DNA from: Oscheius dolichura
Taxonomy: Eukaryota > Nematoda > Chromadorea > Rhabditida > Rhabditidae
DNA length: 64,000 nt
Direction: 5' to 3'
Assembly: GCA_932521035.1 (NCBI GenBank)
Contig: OW051495.1
Coordinates: forward strand, 4,526,001 to 4,590,000
The position numbers and the translations under genes are program-made. Below the pieces are notes generated by a model. It did no database searches. It was not told where the DNA came from and saw nothing but the letters and a program-made list of their open reading frames with translations. Below, piece after piece: positions 23,504 through 34,797 of the stretch (position 1 is its first letter; every line of letters begins with the position of its first letter).

Positions 23504-25141
23504 ATGCCGTGCCTCACGCTCCTTCTTCTGTCCCCAGTCCTCGCCCAGTGGATCACCTCGCCCCAGTTGGACTGTCGCCGAGTCCATCCCTCCTTCTGCT
23601 GTACTTCTCGCATCCGAGCCGTCTGCCCCGTCGAGTGTGCCACTATTCAGTGTGGCCCGGAATACTATCAAAGATGTGAGTTTGTAAAACCAGTCAAACA
23701 CATGTTTGCACACTCTCCCTTTCAGTGTTTTCGACTGATCTCAGTGGCGGATCCAACGCCAGGGACAGCAGCACAAACCGACGAATTGAGGGAGGAACGG
23801 TAGAAGAGGAGAGGGAGACTGCGGTCGTCGACGTGACTCCCTTCCCGGCGAGGATCACCACCCCCTTTCCCATGGCCACCCACCAATCGTTCCCCACCTT
23901 GATCCCTTTCGAACCAAGTATTGACGAAGTCCCCACTCAGGAGAAGGATGTCTGGGGCACAACGCCTCCTCCCAAGGTTGTCGATTCCCCAAAATAACCA
24001 TGCGCCTTTAGCTAGCGCCAATTATGAAGAAGAACAAGACTCCCGATCCGCGAATTATCCGGCCGCCAGACGGATCACTCGTCCTCATCGGCGATTACGA
24101 GGAAGGCGACTTGGACGGCGGAATGACGCCTGTCATCAGCAACACGGGAGCCGTCACTCTCCCGTCGACTTTCATCGAAAGGGAACACTTTGTAGGATCA
24201 CTTCTGTCGAGGTCAATCCCACCGATTCCCTCGGAGTACGTTTCTTCTGGATGGTATTTATTCACATTTAAAGCAAACCGTCGCCTGGTGGATTTGCTGA
24301 GAACGGGGCCGTCGACGGTATCGCCGGTCGGAAAAAGGACATTGCCAACGGTTTGCCCTCTTCTTGTCGAGTATTATTTGTAGTTCAGGAATAAGCTCGT
24401 TGATCCAACAATTCAAATTGACCCCGTCCGAGTCAAAAGTACCCTCCGGGCGTCAGGTATAACTTTAAGGCTTTCCAACCATAAGTCTCTGTATTCAGAG
24501 TGGCTCAGCTGCAGTCGGACAGCCGCCACAAGTATTCCTTCCCACCCGGCCCCCACCACCCCCACTTCGTGTCGTTGCCACCTCTGCGTGGCAGATGACC
24601 CCAGCCCCAGCCCAATTGCCTACTCCTCCTCCCTGTGGCGTAGCTCCCAACTTTACTCCTTGTGTTTCATCCGAAATCGCCAGTTTAAGTAGGCCGAAAG
24701 GTTTTCCAAATTACCGAATGACTCATCAGAATTGCTGTCGTGCTGTCGCCAAAAGAATCTCCCTCCCGGCTGCCAGGCCCTCTGTCGCTATGATATTACC
24801 CAAGCGGAGGTTTCCCTTTTTTATTCTCCCAAGACTTCCAAAGTTTTTCCAGGTAAGATCAGCCATGGACAGGGGACAGTGCGGTCTTCTCCACGTGGCT
24901 CCTTTCCTTGAGTGTGCCGCACAAGGGAGGGATAATTCTCAGTGCTGCTCTGCCCGAGGAGTCCCTCAAAAGACGTATGCCCCTGTATTTCAGACCCAAA
25001 AAGAAGTGTTCCAGCGGTCCCCAATGTCTCCAGTTCTGTCGTCCGAATATGGGTCTTACGGCCCTGGGTCTCCAGCACATCGTCTGTGGAAATGCCATAG
25101 GCGACATGCTTACGTGTCATCACAGCGGCCTCCGGCCATGA
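23504..25141 (+). CDS. Secreted DB-module protein with long proline-rich middle
   Basis: Nine exons with introns of 29-50 bp join to about 440 residues. The start at 23504 opens a signal peptide (MPCLTLLLLSPVLAQ). A short cysteine cluster follows (DCRRVHPSFCCTSRIR then CPVEC), then a long acidic and Pro/Thr-rich region with PPPPP-type runs. The C-terminal 110 residues form a DB module: CGVAPNFTPC, ELLSCCRQKNLPPGCQALCR, then FLECAAQGRDNSQCCSARGV, CLQFCRPNMGLTALG and a final DMLTCHHSG. This cysteine spacing is that of the nematode DB domain; its biochemical function is unknown, though such proteins are extracellular. The reading only works if a 29 bp intron at about 24.70 kb is removed. The proline-rich part is unusually long for the family. 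Confidence 0.85.
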
Positions 25142-25293
25142 CTGCCCTCGAAATCTCCTCACAAAGCGGGTTCTAATAAATCTCTTTAATCGGTCCAGGA
25201 CCAATAACAATAAAAGAAGAAAGATCACAATAAGTTTCTGATGTGTATGGGCATCCGAGGATGCGACCCGTAGTGGCTGTCCCTTGGGATAAA

Positions 25294-28200
25294 CTATAGC
25301 TGCGAAACACAGAAATTCTCGTTCGACTTCTCGTCCGGCGTCGTTTCCCTCACCTGAAGTATCCCGTTTAACCAAAGAGACAAGTGGCTGACCTGGTTGA
25401 GGTTCTGGTTGAAGGTGACCCTCTGCTCCCGGGTCTCCTCCTCCTCTTCTTCCTCCTTGTCCACCTTCACACAACAAAATTGTCTTTTCCTCTTTTTGCT
25501 GCGTATATTTGATATGGACGATGCTTCGGAGATAGGTGGCGTCGGCCGGCCGCCTTCGAACTCCACGTCTGCCTCGACGAACTCCCTCTCCTGAATTAGT
25601 CGAGATAAAATCAAAAGAGAGGAGGGACTCACGGTGGCCTTTTCGAGACACTGTAGCAGGTGGTGGTGTTGTATCTCGAAGATGTCCTCGTCCCTGAGGG
25701 CGTCGAACGAGAGATCTCCCCTATCGAAGGCCTGCATCCTGGCCTCGTGGGCCTTCTTCTTGTTGAATAGAGCCTGCCCAGAGGCGTTTTTGACTATCCT
25801 TATCCGGGCCATTCTCGCTTTCTTCTGTGCTTTTCTCTTATCGGCTCTTTGTGATTGATGGTATATCCTAAAAGAAACAATCTTTCTTTTTTGGACGAAC
25901 AAACCTCGAGAAGTTGGAGACGATGACGGGCACGGGGAGGGCGATGACCAACACTCCGGAGAGGGAGCACACTCCTCCGACGATCTTCCCGGCCACCGTA
26001 GACGGCACCATGTCTCCATAACCCAGAGTGGTCAGCTGAAAATGTTATTCGGCTAGTCTCCTGGAAAAGGGATACCGTGACGATGGTGTACCAGAAGGCG
26101 GCGGGAATCGAGGTGAACCGGGTGCCGTCGACCTTCTTCTCTGCGTAGTACATAATGGTGGCGAAGATGATAATGGCCATGGCCAGCGAGAAAACAAGAA
26201 AGCCCAACTCGGAGGCACACGATTTCAATGTATATCCTAATATTCGAAGACCTTGGGAATGGCGGGAGAATTTGAATATCCGGAAGACCCTCTGAAAGAG
26301 GAATATTCGTGAGGAATTCCTGGAAGAGGAATATATTCCCCAGGGAGACGGGCAATTACTGGCAGGCAGACTCATTATCCCGGGGCTGACAAGGAAATGT
26401 TTTAACTTTAGGCGGGCTTTTTGAGTCGTGATCTATACCATTCGATCGAGCATGAAAAGTTATCATAGGGAACGACGAAAAAGTTGACTAAAATCGACAG
26501 AAGCGACCGTCGAAACGGGAACCATAAAAGACTCTAGAGCAAGAGTGAAAGAAAGACACAAATGTTGAAAACGCACGGAAATCACTAAAAAAACAATTGG
26601 CAAAATGTTTTTGACCAATGGGGAATCGATCTCGAGATGAAAAAACACAAAAGATTCATGGGCCAATGCACTATCCACTTGACCACCGCATCATGCTTAT
26701 TCTAGTCACTTTCATGGTTTCCATTTCGACCATCACTTTTGTCGATTTTCGTCGATTTTAGTCAACTTTTTCGGCGTTACTGCGCTGTAACGGGGATCGT
26801 TCGGTTAAAAAAAGAAGCGATCCCTTTGATAACTTTTTATACTCGTTCGAATGGTATAGGTCACAACTGTGAATAAGGAGAAACACTTACAAATACTCGT
26901 AAGGTGACAAAAGCTCCGAGATCCTTGTTGTTCGGCAGAATCAGGCCGATGTAGTACGGCAGGATCGCAACAACATCGATCAATGACATAATGGTTCTGT
27001 GACGGTATTTGAGGAAAAAGAGGAGGACTCACATGAAGAACTTACAGCGATCGGGTGCCGCGTAGAGCCGCAGGAGATATTCGACGGTAAAGATTATAAC
27101 ACAGGCGGTATCCAGGACGAAGAACTGCTTCTCGTAGGCATCGCCACAGCTGACCGGACTGTCGTTGATGTACCTGGAGAGGATAGAGGGACAGGGGGGA
27201 GGGGATACCAGCAGGGGATGGTCTCGATGATGTTGCACATGACACTGACGGCGATGAAGAAGCCTGTCACGTAGTAGAAGACTAGGGAGACGGAAGTCGA
27301 ATGGGGGTTCTCGAAGGCCGTCCACAGCTTCTCCTAAAACAGAAGATATTCCCCCAATCCCGGGGGCGGATGCCTGGAAGTTCTGTTTGAGCATGGTGGC
27401 CGATCCCGTCTCGAGGGTCTCTTCGATAAGCCGCTCTTGGTTCTCCCGCTTCTTATCCTTGTAATCTTCATAACAACAGTCACTTATCAAATCCGGCATT
27501 ATGCCAAAAAAAGACAACTCCTCGTCATAGGCCACCAGACACTCGTGCCTAGGGTACTGTAACCTTCTCCTTTATGTACCCAGTTAAATATTCTCACGTG
27601 TAATTTGCCCGTCCTATAGAAAGTGAGGATGTGGCGGAAGATGTCTGGGTCCCGGTCGAAGAAGTACTCGCCCGAGTCCTCGTCGTAGAAGAACTCCTAA
27701 AGACGTCTCCGTGTGCCCGGCTACAATCGAAACGACCTTCTCGTTGCTGCCGAGGAGTGTCTCCGGGAACTTCTCGAGGGTGTTCTTCCAGGTCTCGAAC
27801 TTCCGGCCGCTGATGTTGATGGAGAGTTTCTCGTCGCTGACATGGTCGACCGCGAGATCCTTGGCCTAACAAGGAGCCTTTTCTACCTCGTCTCCACTTC
27901 CCGAGGCATGAGGGGAACCATTCGAAAGGACATCAAAAGTTATGCTCCTCAGCAATTTTGTAGCTGCCACGGGCCGTGGGTAACCGTGTGACACCGATTT
28001 TTTGTTTTATATGGTTAACGGGAAATTGGTCTTGTCATTTTACAGAGCGACCACACAAAACATTACCAGGTGGTGCAACAACCAATTTCCCGTCACACGG
28101 TTACCCACGGCCCGTGGCAGCTACAAAATTGCTGAGGAGCATAACTTTTGATGTCCTTTCGAATGGTTCCCCTCATGCCTCGGGAAGTGGAGACTAGGTA

Positions 28201-31200
28201 GAAAAGGCCCCTTGTAAGAAAAGATGTCTCCCCCAGTCAAAAAAGTGTCCTGATAAAATGTAAAATATGGCGGAAGACGCGAGCCGGGCGAGTGTAAATT
28301 GGGAACAGATGGTTTGTTGTCTTTGAGAATATCAGCTGTGACGACAGCTCTCGCCCAATCGGGCCCCTCTTCAGGAATTCTTGGCATTGCTAATGGCGCC
28401 CATCCCGGCCTCCCAGACGACTTCATAATTTTTGTGTGCTGTGGGTGTGTGTGAGTGATATTGAATTTCTTGGCTCTCTATTAGAAGGAGGGCGGCGGCT
28501 GTTGCCACCAGCCCAGCCTCTGCCCCCCTCGGATCACCCGCATATCGGATTTCCTGCTGCCTACCTGTATAGCAATGGGGGCCTGTGGCATTGGCTGTCT
28601 GAAGACATCATTATAAGGAAAAGAGGAAAGAGACACCTTGATATGGGGACCCATCCTATTGCTGCGGCCCTCGCAAAAGGTAACCAGGCTCGGGTGCACA
28701 TTTTGCTGAAGGCCTCAAGACTCAGTTGTTGAGATAATCTTGGCTGATGTAACTGAAGTATATATGAAGAAAAGATATTCTAATTTGAATAAAGCAATGC
28801 GGACCTGTCGAGAAACTGTTAAGGACCGTCGAACTGACGTGGGATGGGTTCATCGTTATATTTTCTTTTAATTTTACAGATGTTGTTGTGTCTCTTTCTC
28901 TTTCTATACCATCTATATGTTATAATTCTAGATAAAAGGTGGCATGCCTGTGGAATGCAACATCTGTCAAAAAAAGTCAGTATTCCTCTATTTGTTTTGA
29001 ATGTTTCTCTCTTTAGCTTCCCCAGCAACTCCAAATTGGCCAGACATCGGCCTGTATGTGAAAAACGGGCTATGGAACAAGCTGGAATTAAAAGACAAGC
29101 AGAAGGAATGCAAAATTATTTTGGAACAAAAAAAAAGAAGGAAATTGATATTCCGTATACAAAACTGGAGAGCCAACTCTCAGAGGTCAACGAAGATACG
29201 ACGGTCTCGACCGCCGGCCCCTCTATCCACGCGCCGATCCCCGACTCGATGACCAGCTTCATCTACCAGACCACCAGCATTGGCGATGTCATCACCAATC
29301 TCTCCGAGCAGTCGACGCCGTCCCACTACCCGGACTCTGCCGGCAAGCTGTCGCCTCCGGTGACCGTGTCCGACTCCGACCACCACGACGAGGTATGTTC
29401 TCCTTTCGACGTATCCCTGCTTCTCATTTTAATGCTCTAAACCCCCATAAACCGTGTGTTCTCTAGCCTCTGAATGCCGATATTCACTCCTCGGCTGAAG
29501 ACAAGGTCACCTTGCCAACGACGGACACCGATCCCGAGATCCAGGAAATGGAATTGAGGTTAGGAACATAACCGTGGAATACTGAAAAAACTAATTTTAG
29601 ACATAAACTACAAATGAGTATGTTGAGAAAACAGCAACTACAAGAGATGGAGATATTACGGGCCAGGAAGATGCAACACGTCGACCGAGGGGCCACCCTC
29701 CTCCCCAAGATATCAACCGTTCTACCGTCGTCTCTGTCCTCGGAAAAAGAGTCCACAAAGAGCTTGATGAACAGCATTATGACATATGATGATTGCTTTG
29801 AAACCATTGCAGACACAAGTATAAGAACAAGTACGTGTCTATTAGTTCTTCAATGGGTTTAGATACTAAACAATGCAAACAGCTTAAACTATGTAAAAAA
29901 TGTTTGGTATATACCTGCCCTAATATAGCCACCGCGTATGCTCATCTCCTAATATGCACAGGAGAACATATTGAATTCCCTCGTGGTTTTTTTGAACAAG
30001 TATACATTAAATGTAAAGGTTTGTGATTCAAATAAAAAATATAAAATAGTAATTTTCTTACAGGTATTCTTAAAGAATATGTATGTCGTCAATGTGGATT
30101 ATACAAAAATCATCGAAATAGGGTGATGATGCATTACCACAATTGTTTTGCAAATGCTCTGGATGAGCATCATCCTAGTGCTAATGGTGTTTATCCCTGT
30201 TTAGTCGGAAATTGTATTGCTAGGTATGTTTTTAGATTTCATTCTCCCATTAAATGGAGCCTCCCCTCGTAAAAAAGCAAAGTCCTGTACTCAAAAAAAA
30301 TTTGCGCAGAGCTCCGCCTGTATTTGGGTAAATTCGACATACAAAAACGCAATATTAATATTAGCTATGGAAAAGCTTTATAAAAATAAGCACAATACCT
30401 AAATGGAAAGATAATCACTGAAAACAAACTTACTGGTAATTTTCGCAAATATCTTGTGGAGAGCTCTTGTAGCTCAATCCACTCCTTCTTTTTCTAATGC
30501 TTGCATCTAAAATTAATGGAATACCAATTAAAAATAGTAAGAAAGAAAGGAATACGAGACAGGAGGTGACTTTTTTTACGAGGTGAGGTTCCTTTTATTT
30601 CGTTTTTAGATACCCTCTTATAAGTTCCCTAAAGGTTCATATGGCTACCCATGTAGATGATATTTACACTAGTAATGTGTTAACATGTGGTGACGAGAGG
30701 GCATGGATCAGGCACGAGCATCATATGCTCTATATGCTTGTGGATAAAACTAAATTGGATAAACTGCCTTCAACGGCCTCTGACGAAGAACGACTAAAAA
30801 ATGTTATGAAAATTGGTACTTCGTTTTGGCCTCCTCTTCGCCTGAAGATACTGATAGAGTCTGGACGAGTGCCTCATCTAATAATTTTGGAGAAGATAAA
30901 TAAGCGGGATATTTCTGATAATATATCGCCGGAGTCATTGGCACTATCGTTGGAATTCGCCGCCTGCAGCTATAAATCGATGTTCACAAGATTCCCTTAC
31001 CGCAGTCATGATTTCACTGCCGGAAGAAGTTCTACATTAGGATCTGATTATGAATCTCGACGTCGAGTGACAGACGATATGAGAAAGTCCATTTTAAACA
31101 GAATCAGGGAGGCTTTATCCGATCCCAAGTATACCTCAACCAGGGTGATGTGTCCGTTTCCATTATTATTATTCTCTTCATTTTAGGACTTTCCCTGTTA

Positions 31201-31995
31201 TTACTGCGATCTACAATTTTCTTCTTCCTCTGATTTGGGAGCCCATTTATCATCTATACATGGCGAAAATAGAAGCCTCCCGGAAAGTTTTGCAAGCCGT
31301 TCCGGCCTCTTCTTTAAATGCAAACCATGCGTTGACCGTAAAATAGAAACGTCCGTTTCTATTTTTTATATTTATATGTAATTTTTAGAACTTTTACTAG
31401 TGAAAAAGCTTGCATTTCTCATATTTATGCAAAACATAATCTTGGTTTATTTGAACACGAGCTAATAGATATGGAAGAAAACATGATCTTGGATGGATAC
31501 GAGAAGACCTCGTCTACTATTGAATGGTTTTATAAGAGTTTAAGGACTCTCACTACATCTCAAGGCAAAGACTTCCTAAAATTCGTGATACATGATGGCT
31601 TGGTTATATTTATTGGTATCCCTGTTCATGATTATTTTCTAGATACCTTTTTATGGCTTTAAAGCGTTACGTGGTGCAGGGGAAGAAATTACGAAATTTT
31701 CAATAACTGTTTCAAGTAATGGGAGTATTTATGCAGATAAATCGTGAGAAATACTTCCCCTTATCACTAATCATTTTTATAGATTCAACAAGCTATTTTT
31801 GCCAGTTTTTGGGTCATTTGAAGAACTTAATATTTCTCTTTTAAATGCTATTAGTAGATAACGAAGAAGAATTGTCAGGAGGAAAAGTTCTACAAGTTAA
31901 ATGATGATAACTCAATAAATCTGATGATATAATATATGAGAAAGGAAAAAAAGACGACCTCTCGCAAAAGGTAACCAGGCTGCGACACTGGCCAT
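25294..31995 (-). CDS. Shal-type voltage-gated potassium channel (Kv4)
   Basis: The N-terminal exon at 31995-31959 reads [12 protein letters not shown], identical to the start of arthropod Shal; the continuation IGWVPIS lies 3.3 kb away at 28661-28637. Then [11 protein letters not shown] (28598-28565), the T1 tetramerisation domain ([55 protein letters not shown]), S1-S3, S4 (LRVF then [15 protein letters not shown]), and the pore AAFWYTIVT with TTLGYGD. The cytoplasmic tail has the Kv4 signature [15 protein letters not shown] and ends VSQL. It forms A-type K+ channels in excitable cells. An alternative start at 28701 ([17 protein letters not shown]) needs no long intron. Introns are short except three that hold inserted elements or a nested gene. 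Confidence 0.92.
26476..26773. repeat. Inverted-repeat element in a Shal intron
   Basis: A perfect 23 bp inverted repeat (26476-26498 against 26751-26773, core AAGTTGACTAAAATCGAC) extends imperfectly to about 70 bp on each arm. The element lies wholly in the intron that interrupts the S4 voltage-sensor coding region. The interior includes a tRNA-like segment. No coding sequence. Fits a small non-autonomous foldback or composite element. Confidence 0.75.
26615..26693 (-). repeat. tRNA-derived (SINE-like) segment
   Basis: On the minus strand an A-box-like TGGTCAAGTGG (26675-26685) is followed about 42 bases on by a B-box-like AGATCGATTCC (26622-26632). The order and spacing are those of an RNA polymerase III internal promoter. 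The arms do not fold into an obvious full tRNA, so a SINE head or tRNA pseudogene is more likely than a working tRNA. Confidence 0.5.
27866..28218. repeat. Long near-perfect inverted repeat (MITE-like) in a Shal intron
   Basis: Arms of about 127 bp (27866-27992 and 28092-28218) are inverted copies with only a few mismatches, separated by about 100 bp; inside is a second small inverted pair (GGGAAATTGGT, 28020-28030 and 28081-28091). The whole unit can fold into one long hairpin. Its left end coincides with the splice acceptor of the T1-domain exon. No open frame. Length and structure fit a miniature inverted-repeat element. Confidence 0.85.
28670..28690 (-). repeat. 21 bp direct repeat, copy 1 (encodes AWLPFAR of Shal)
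   Basis: Identical to 31961-31981. The two copies flank the 3.3 kb block that contains the nested zinc-finger gene. Confidence 0.9.
28944..31861 (+). CDS. Nested multi-zinc-finger protein (C2H2/C2HC), inside the first Shal intron, opposite strand
   Basis: About nine exons, GT-AG. The start [20 protein letters not shown] at 28944 is a C2HC-type finger. A GC-rich exon of low complexity and a Gln/Glu/Met-rich helix ([19 protein letters not shown]) follow. Further fingers: [77 protein letters not shown] and FKCKPCVDR through [11 protein letters not shown]. The stop is at 31861. It is probably a nuclear DNA- or RNA-binding protein; no ortholog recognised. One junction near 31.35 kb only stays in frame if a 38 bp intron beginning GTCCGT is used. 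AT-rich, unlike flanking Shal sequence, which supports insertion of foreign or relocated DNA. All fingers look intact, so it is not an obvious pseudogene. Confidence 0.8.
30259..30590. repeat. Imperfect inverted-repeat element in a zinc-finger gene intron
   Basis: About 30 bp at 30259-30288 is the imperfect reverse complement of 30559-30590 (shared core CCTCGTAAAAAA). It fills most of an unusually long intron of about 385 bp. Contents are AT-rich and non-coding. Probably a degraded short transposon. Confidence 0.45.
31961..31981 (-). repeat. 21 bp direct repeat, copy 2 (encodes AWLPFAR of Shal exon 1)
   Basis: Second copy of the repeat at 28670-28690, in the same orientation, inside the exon reading [12 protein letters not shown]. 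Confidence 0.9.
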
Positions 31996-34032
31996 GCCGA
32001 GCAGAGGAGGAGGAGGGTCCGCCGATCAACACGCTGCCACGGACGCCATGGTCCGAGCCAGGGATGCGGCCTGAAAGTGGATAAGGGCGTGGAGGAGGAG
32101 ATCAAGGAACGGGGGAGAGGATGCCAAATGGGGACGGGCTACAAAAAAGGGGCCTTGGACTAAGTGAGCTGAGTCTTGAGAAAACGGAAATCGTTCGGTG
32201 ACATGTGGAAAACATGTCGGAGGCAAATGAGGGCTATCCAGAAGCAAATATGAGAGATCTCGGCAAAATAATCCGCTCGATGGGCCATCTCGAGACGTTG
32301 AAAAAGAGTTTTCGAGGATTAATTATTGAAGAGCAGCAGACGATTAGGATCAGCCTCGGAAGAGGAGGAGGCATGACAAAACCTGACTTATAGAGGGAAG
32401 AAGAGGAGGAGCCGAATGGTTTTAAGAAGAAATTAAGAATGTCTGAGTTGAGAGACAGGTGAGAAGTGGCTCGTTCTGTTGACACACAAGGCTATGAACG
32501 AGTAGCGAAACGAGAAACGCCCGGAGGAATGAAATTGCGCCCGGGGAATAGAAAATGCACGTTTTGGCCATGGAGGATATGAATCTAGGAATCACTGGAA
32601 ACGACCTTTCGCCGGCCGGACGCGGAAGGGGAGGTGGAAGAAGGGGGGACAGGGCAGATGGTCCGAGGAGGAGATACGGTCGGGGCAGTCGTGGGCCCAT
32701 TTGTTAAAAAGTGCTCTCGGTGAAAACGAGCCGACTGGGCTCTCTCTCGGCTGCACTTGGCCTAATCGAATCATCGAGGCCGCCAAAGTTCGTCGGAGGA
32801 GATGAGCTGGACCGCTTGAAACGGCTTGATTCCGAGGCCGCAATCTAATATGCTCAAGTGCGAACTCGGCCCTAAATTGTGTCACTGAACGCAATTTCCG
32901 CGCAGTCGGCTATGAGATATTTCTGGATAAAAAGAAGCACCTCGATCTCAAAGGGAGTCTATAATTCAGGGGGTGAGGGCCGGCTATCGATTAGTCCTCT
33001 CATATCACACGCAGTCGTGAGAGAGAGACGGGCAGCCAGCCAGGGAGGGCTGGGTAAAATTCATGACAAATCCAAATGAGACAACTTTACTCTACTCCCT
33101 CTCTCACTTTCTCTTGACACACAGATTTATGTCTTTTACTTGATAGCAGAAAGTAAGATGAGTATAGACGAAAAAGATAAAAGATAAAGAAGAATGGATA
33201 GTTGGAGAAGAAGAAGATCGGTCAGTTACCCATAAGACACTAAAACGGACGAGATAATCGGAGATGCCCAAAGAGGAGCAGTGTCTCGGACATAAAGTCA
33301 TAAAGGGACAGATAGAAATATAAGAAGAGTAAGCGAAAAGAGGGATCGCCCGGTCTAAGGACCAATAAAATGCTGGAGGGACGTGTAAATGAGCCATATC
33401 AAGGGCTATAGCCGCCCGTGGAGATTGGATTGGGTCCCGTTCAAAGGCTGGCTCGCACTTGGAGTAGGGCGACAGGTGCCAGCGGGTTGTGATGAACACG
33501 TTGCCACTAGTTGCTCTTTTTTTGTCTGGCTCCTTCTACTTCCAGAAAACAAACAAGACGAGATATGGAGGGTGACGTGGCCCGTGTTTGCCCGGCGTTG
33601 TTTCCTTCCGAATATTGAAGAAGGAAAGAAGCCGGATTGGGCGAGATGTCACCAGCAGAAGCCATTATAATTGAGGGCCGAAGGGGATTTGTATCGAGGA
33701 AAAAAGGACCTTAATCAAGGACAAATACTCGGCTCTCTGACGCAGACGGCTCGGTCGTCAAAACTTGAACGCAGAGACAGAACCACATGTGTGGCGACGA
33801 ACAAAACGACCGGCACGAGCAGGGCGAAGAGACAAGGATTTATATTATGAGAGGGACCGGGGGAAATGGAGTGGCGTGTGAGACTATTTTCTCGGGGAAG
33901 AATGGAATAAATAATTAAAGATATCAACGGGAGGCGCCTCTTGCACCCGGGAAGCCGCTCAACGGGCGTAATTGGATCCGAAGGCGAGTGCTCTATTAGG
34001 GACAAACACCCATCTCCATAATTCCCAGATAT
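31996..34032. other. Intergenic region upstream of Shal
   Basis: Two kilobases with short open frames but no family motif and no convincing exon chain on either strand. Purine-rich on the plus strand around 33.1-33.4 kb. Likely contains the Shal promoter. Confidence 0.4.
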
Positions 34033-34651
34033 TCACATCAGACAGCAACAGCCTCTCCCCCGTCTGCTCCTCTCCTCTCCCTGCTGTTCCCGTATCTCCA
34101 GGAGCAGCTCCTCCACGATCTCCCGGCTGTTTACCCCGCTGATCGAGCTCGTCTCAGCAAAGGAACAGCTCAATCTCCTGGCCGTCTGCTTCCCTTCCTC
34201 CACAGTCACCTCCCGATATCTCAAATCCACGTCAGCCTTCGATCCCACCAGTATTTTCTGCAATAGTTTCTATTTTATCTCAAGAGAGACACGGCCTACT
34301 GGGACAGGGCCGAGCCCCTGACAGATCCTCGTCGCGGCCAAGAAGGTGCCCCTGTTTTTAACGGAGTAGACGACGACGAATCCGTGAGAATAGTGCAAGT
34401 ATGGCTGTCTCATCCCGGGGAAGAGCTCCCTGCCCGATGTGTCCATAATTTGAACCCGTAAATGTTCATTATCGAGAGAATATTCAATCTGATAGAAATC
34501 TTCAATGGTGGGGTCATATGAGTTTGGGGTGTCATGGAATATGAAACGACGCACCTAAAGGGTAGGTCAGCACATACAAAACAGAGCTTACAAAGGAGGT
34601 TTTTCCGGCGGCCGGCTGACCCAAGACTACAATTCGGAATAGCGGAGACAT
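34033..34651 (-). CDS. Atypical Ras-like small GTPase
   Basis: Three exons. The start at 34651 gives MSPLFRIVVLGQPAAGKTSF, a P-loop. Switch I is canonical (SYDPTIEDFYQIEY). G3 is DTSGRELFPGMR, G4 is VGSKADVD, G5 is FAETSS, and the C-terminus is GRGCCCLM, a CaaX-type prenylation signal, so the protein should be membrane-anchored. Using Ras numbering, residue 12 is Pro, 61 is Arg and 116 is Ser, so both GTP hydrolysis and guanine specificity are probably altered. It is shorter between G3 and G4 than Ras. It does not match Rap, Ral, Rheb or RERG closely enough to name. It lies directly downstream of STAT on the same strand, 147 bp away, which may be chance. Confidence 0.82.
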
Positions 34652-34797
34652 GGGGGACTGCCGGGCGGACGGGCAAAAAGCGCCCCAAATAATCTTCATT
34701 TCGCGCATTTCTTTGGAATCTTTTACACTCGATTAGGACACAGGAATAGAGTGGAAACCCGGCTATTACAAGACATATTGATGGGGATGAGAAGGGG

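Noticed and set aside
24821-25651. 276-residue minus-strand open frame
   Set aside because: It overlaps the DB-module exons antisense and the Shal tail in another frame; no family signal and no in-frame splice chain.
31321-31390. Frameshift making the nested zinc-finger gene a pseudogene
   Set aside because: Using the donor GTCCGT 15 bases after the first candidate gives a 38 bp intron that keeps the frame and completes a finger.
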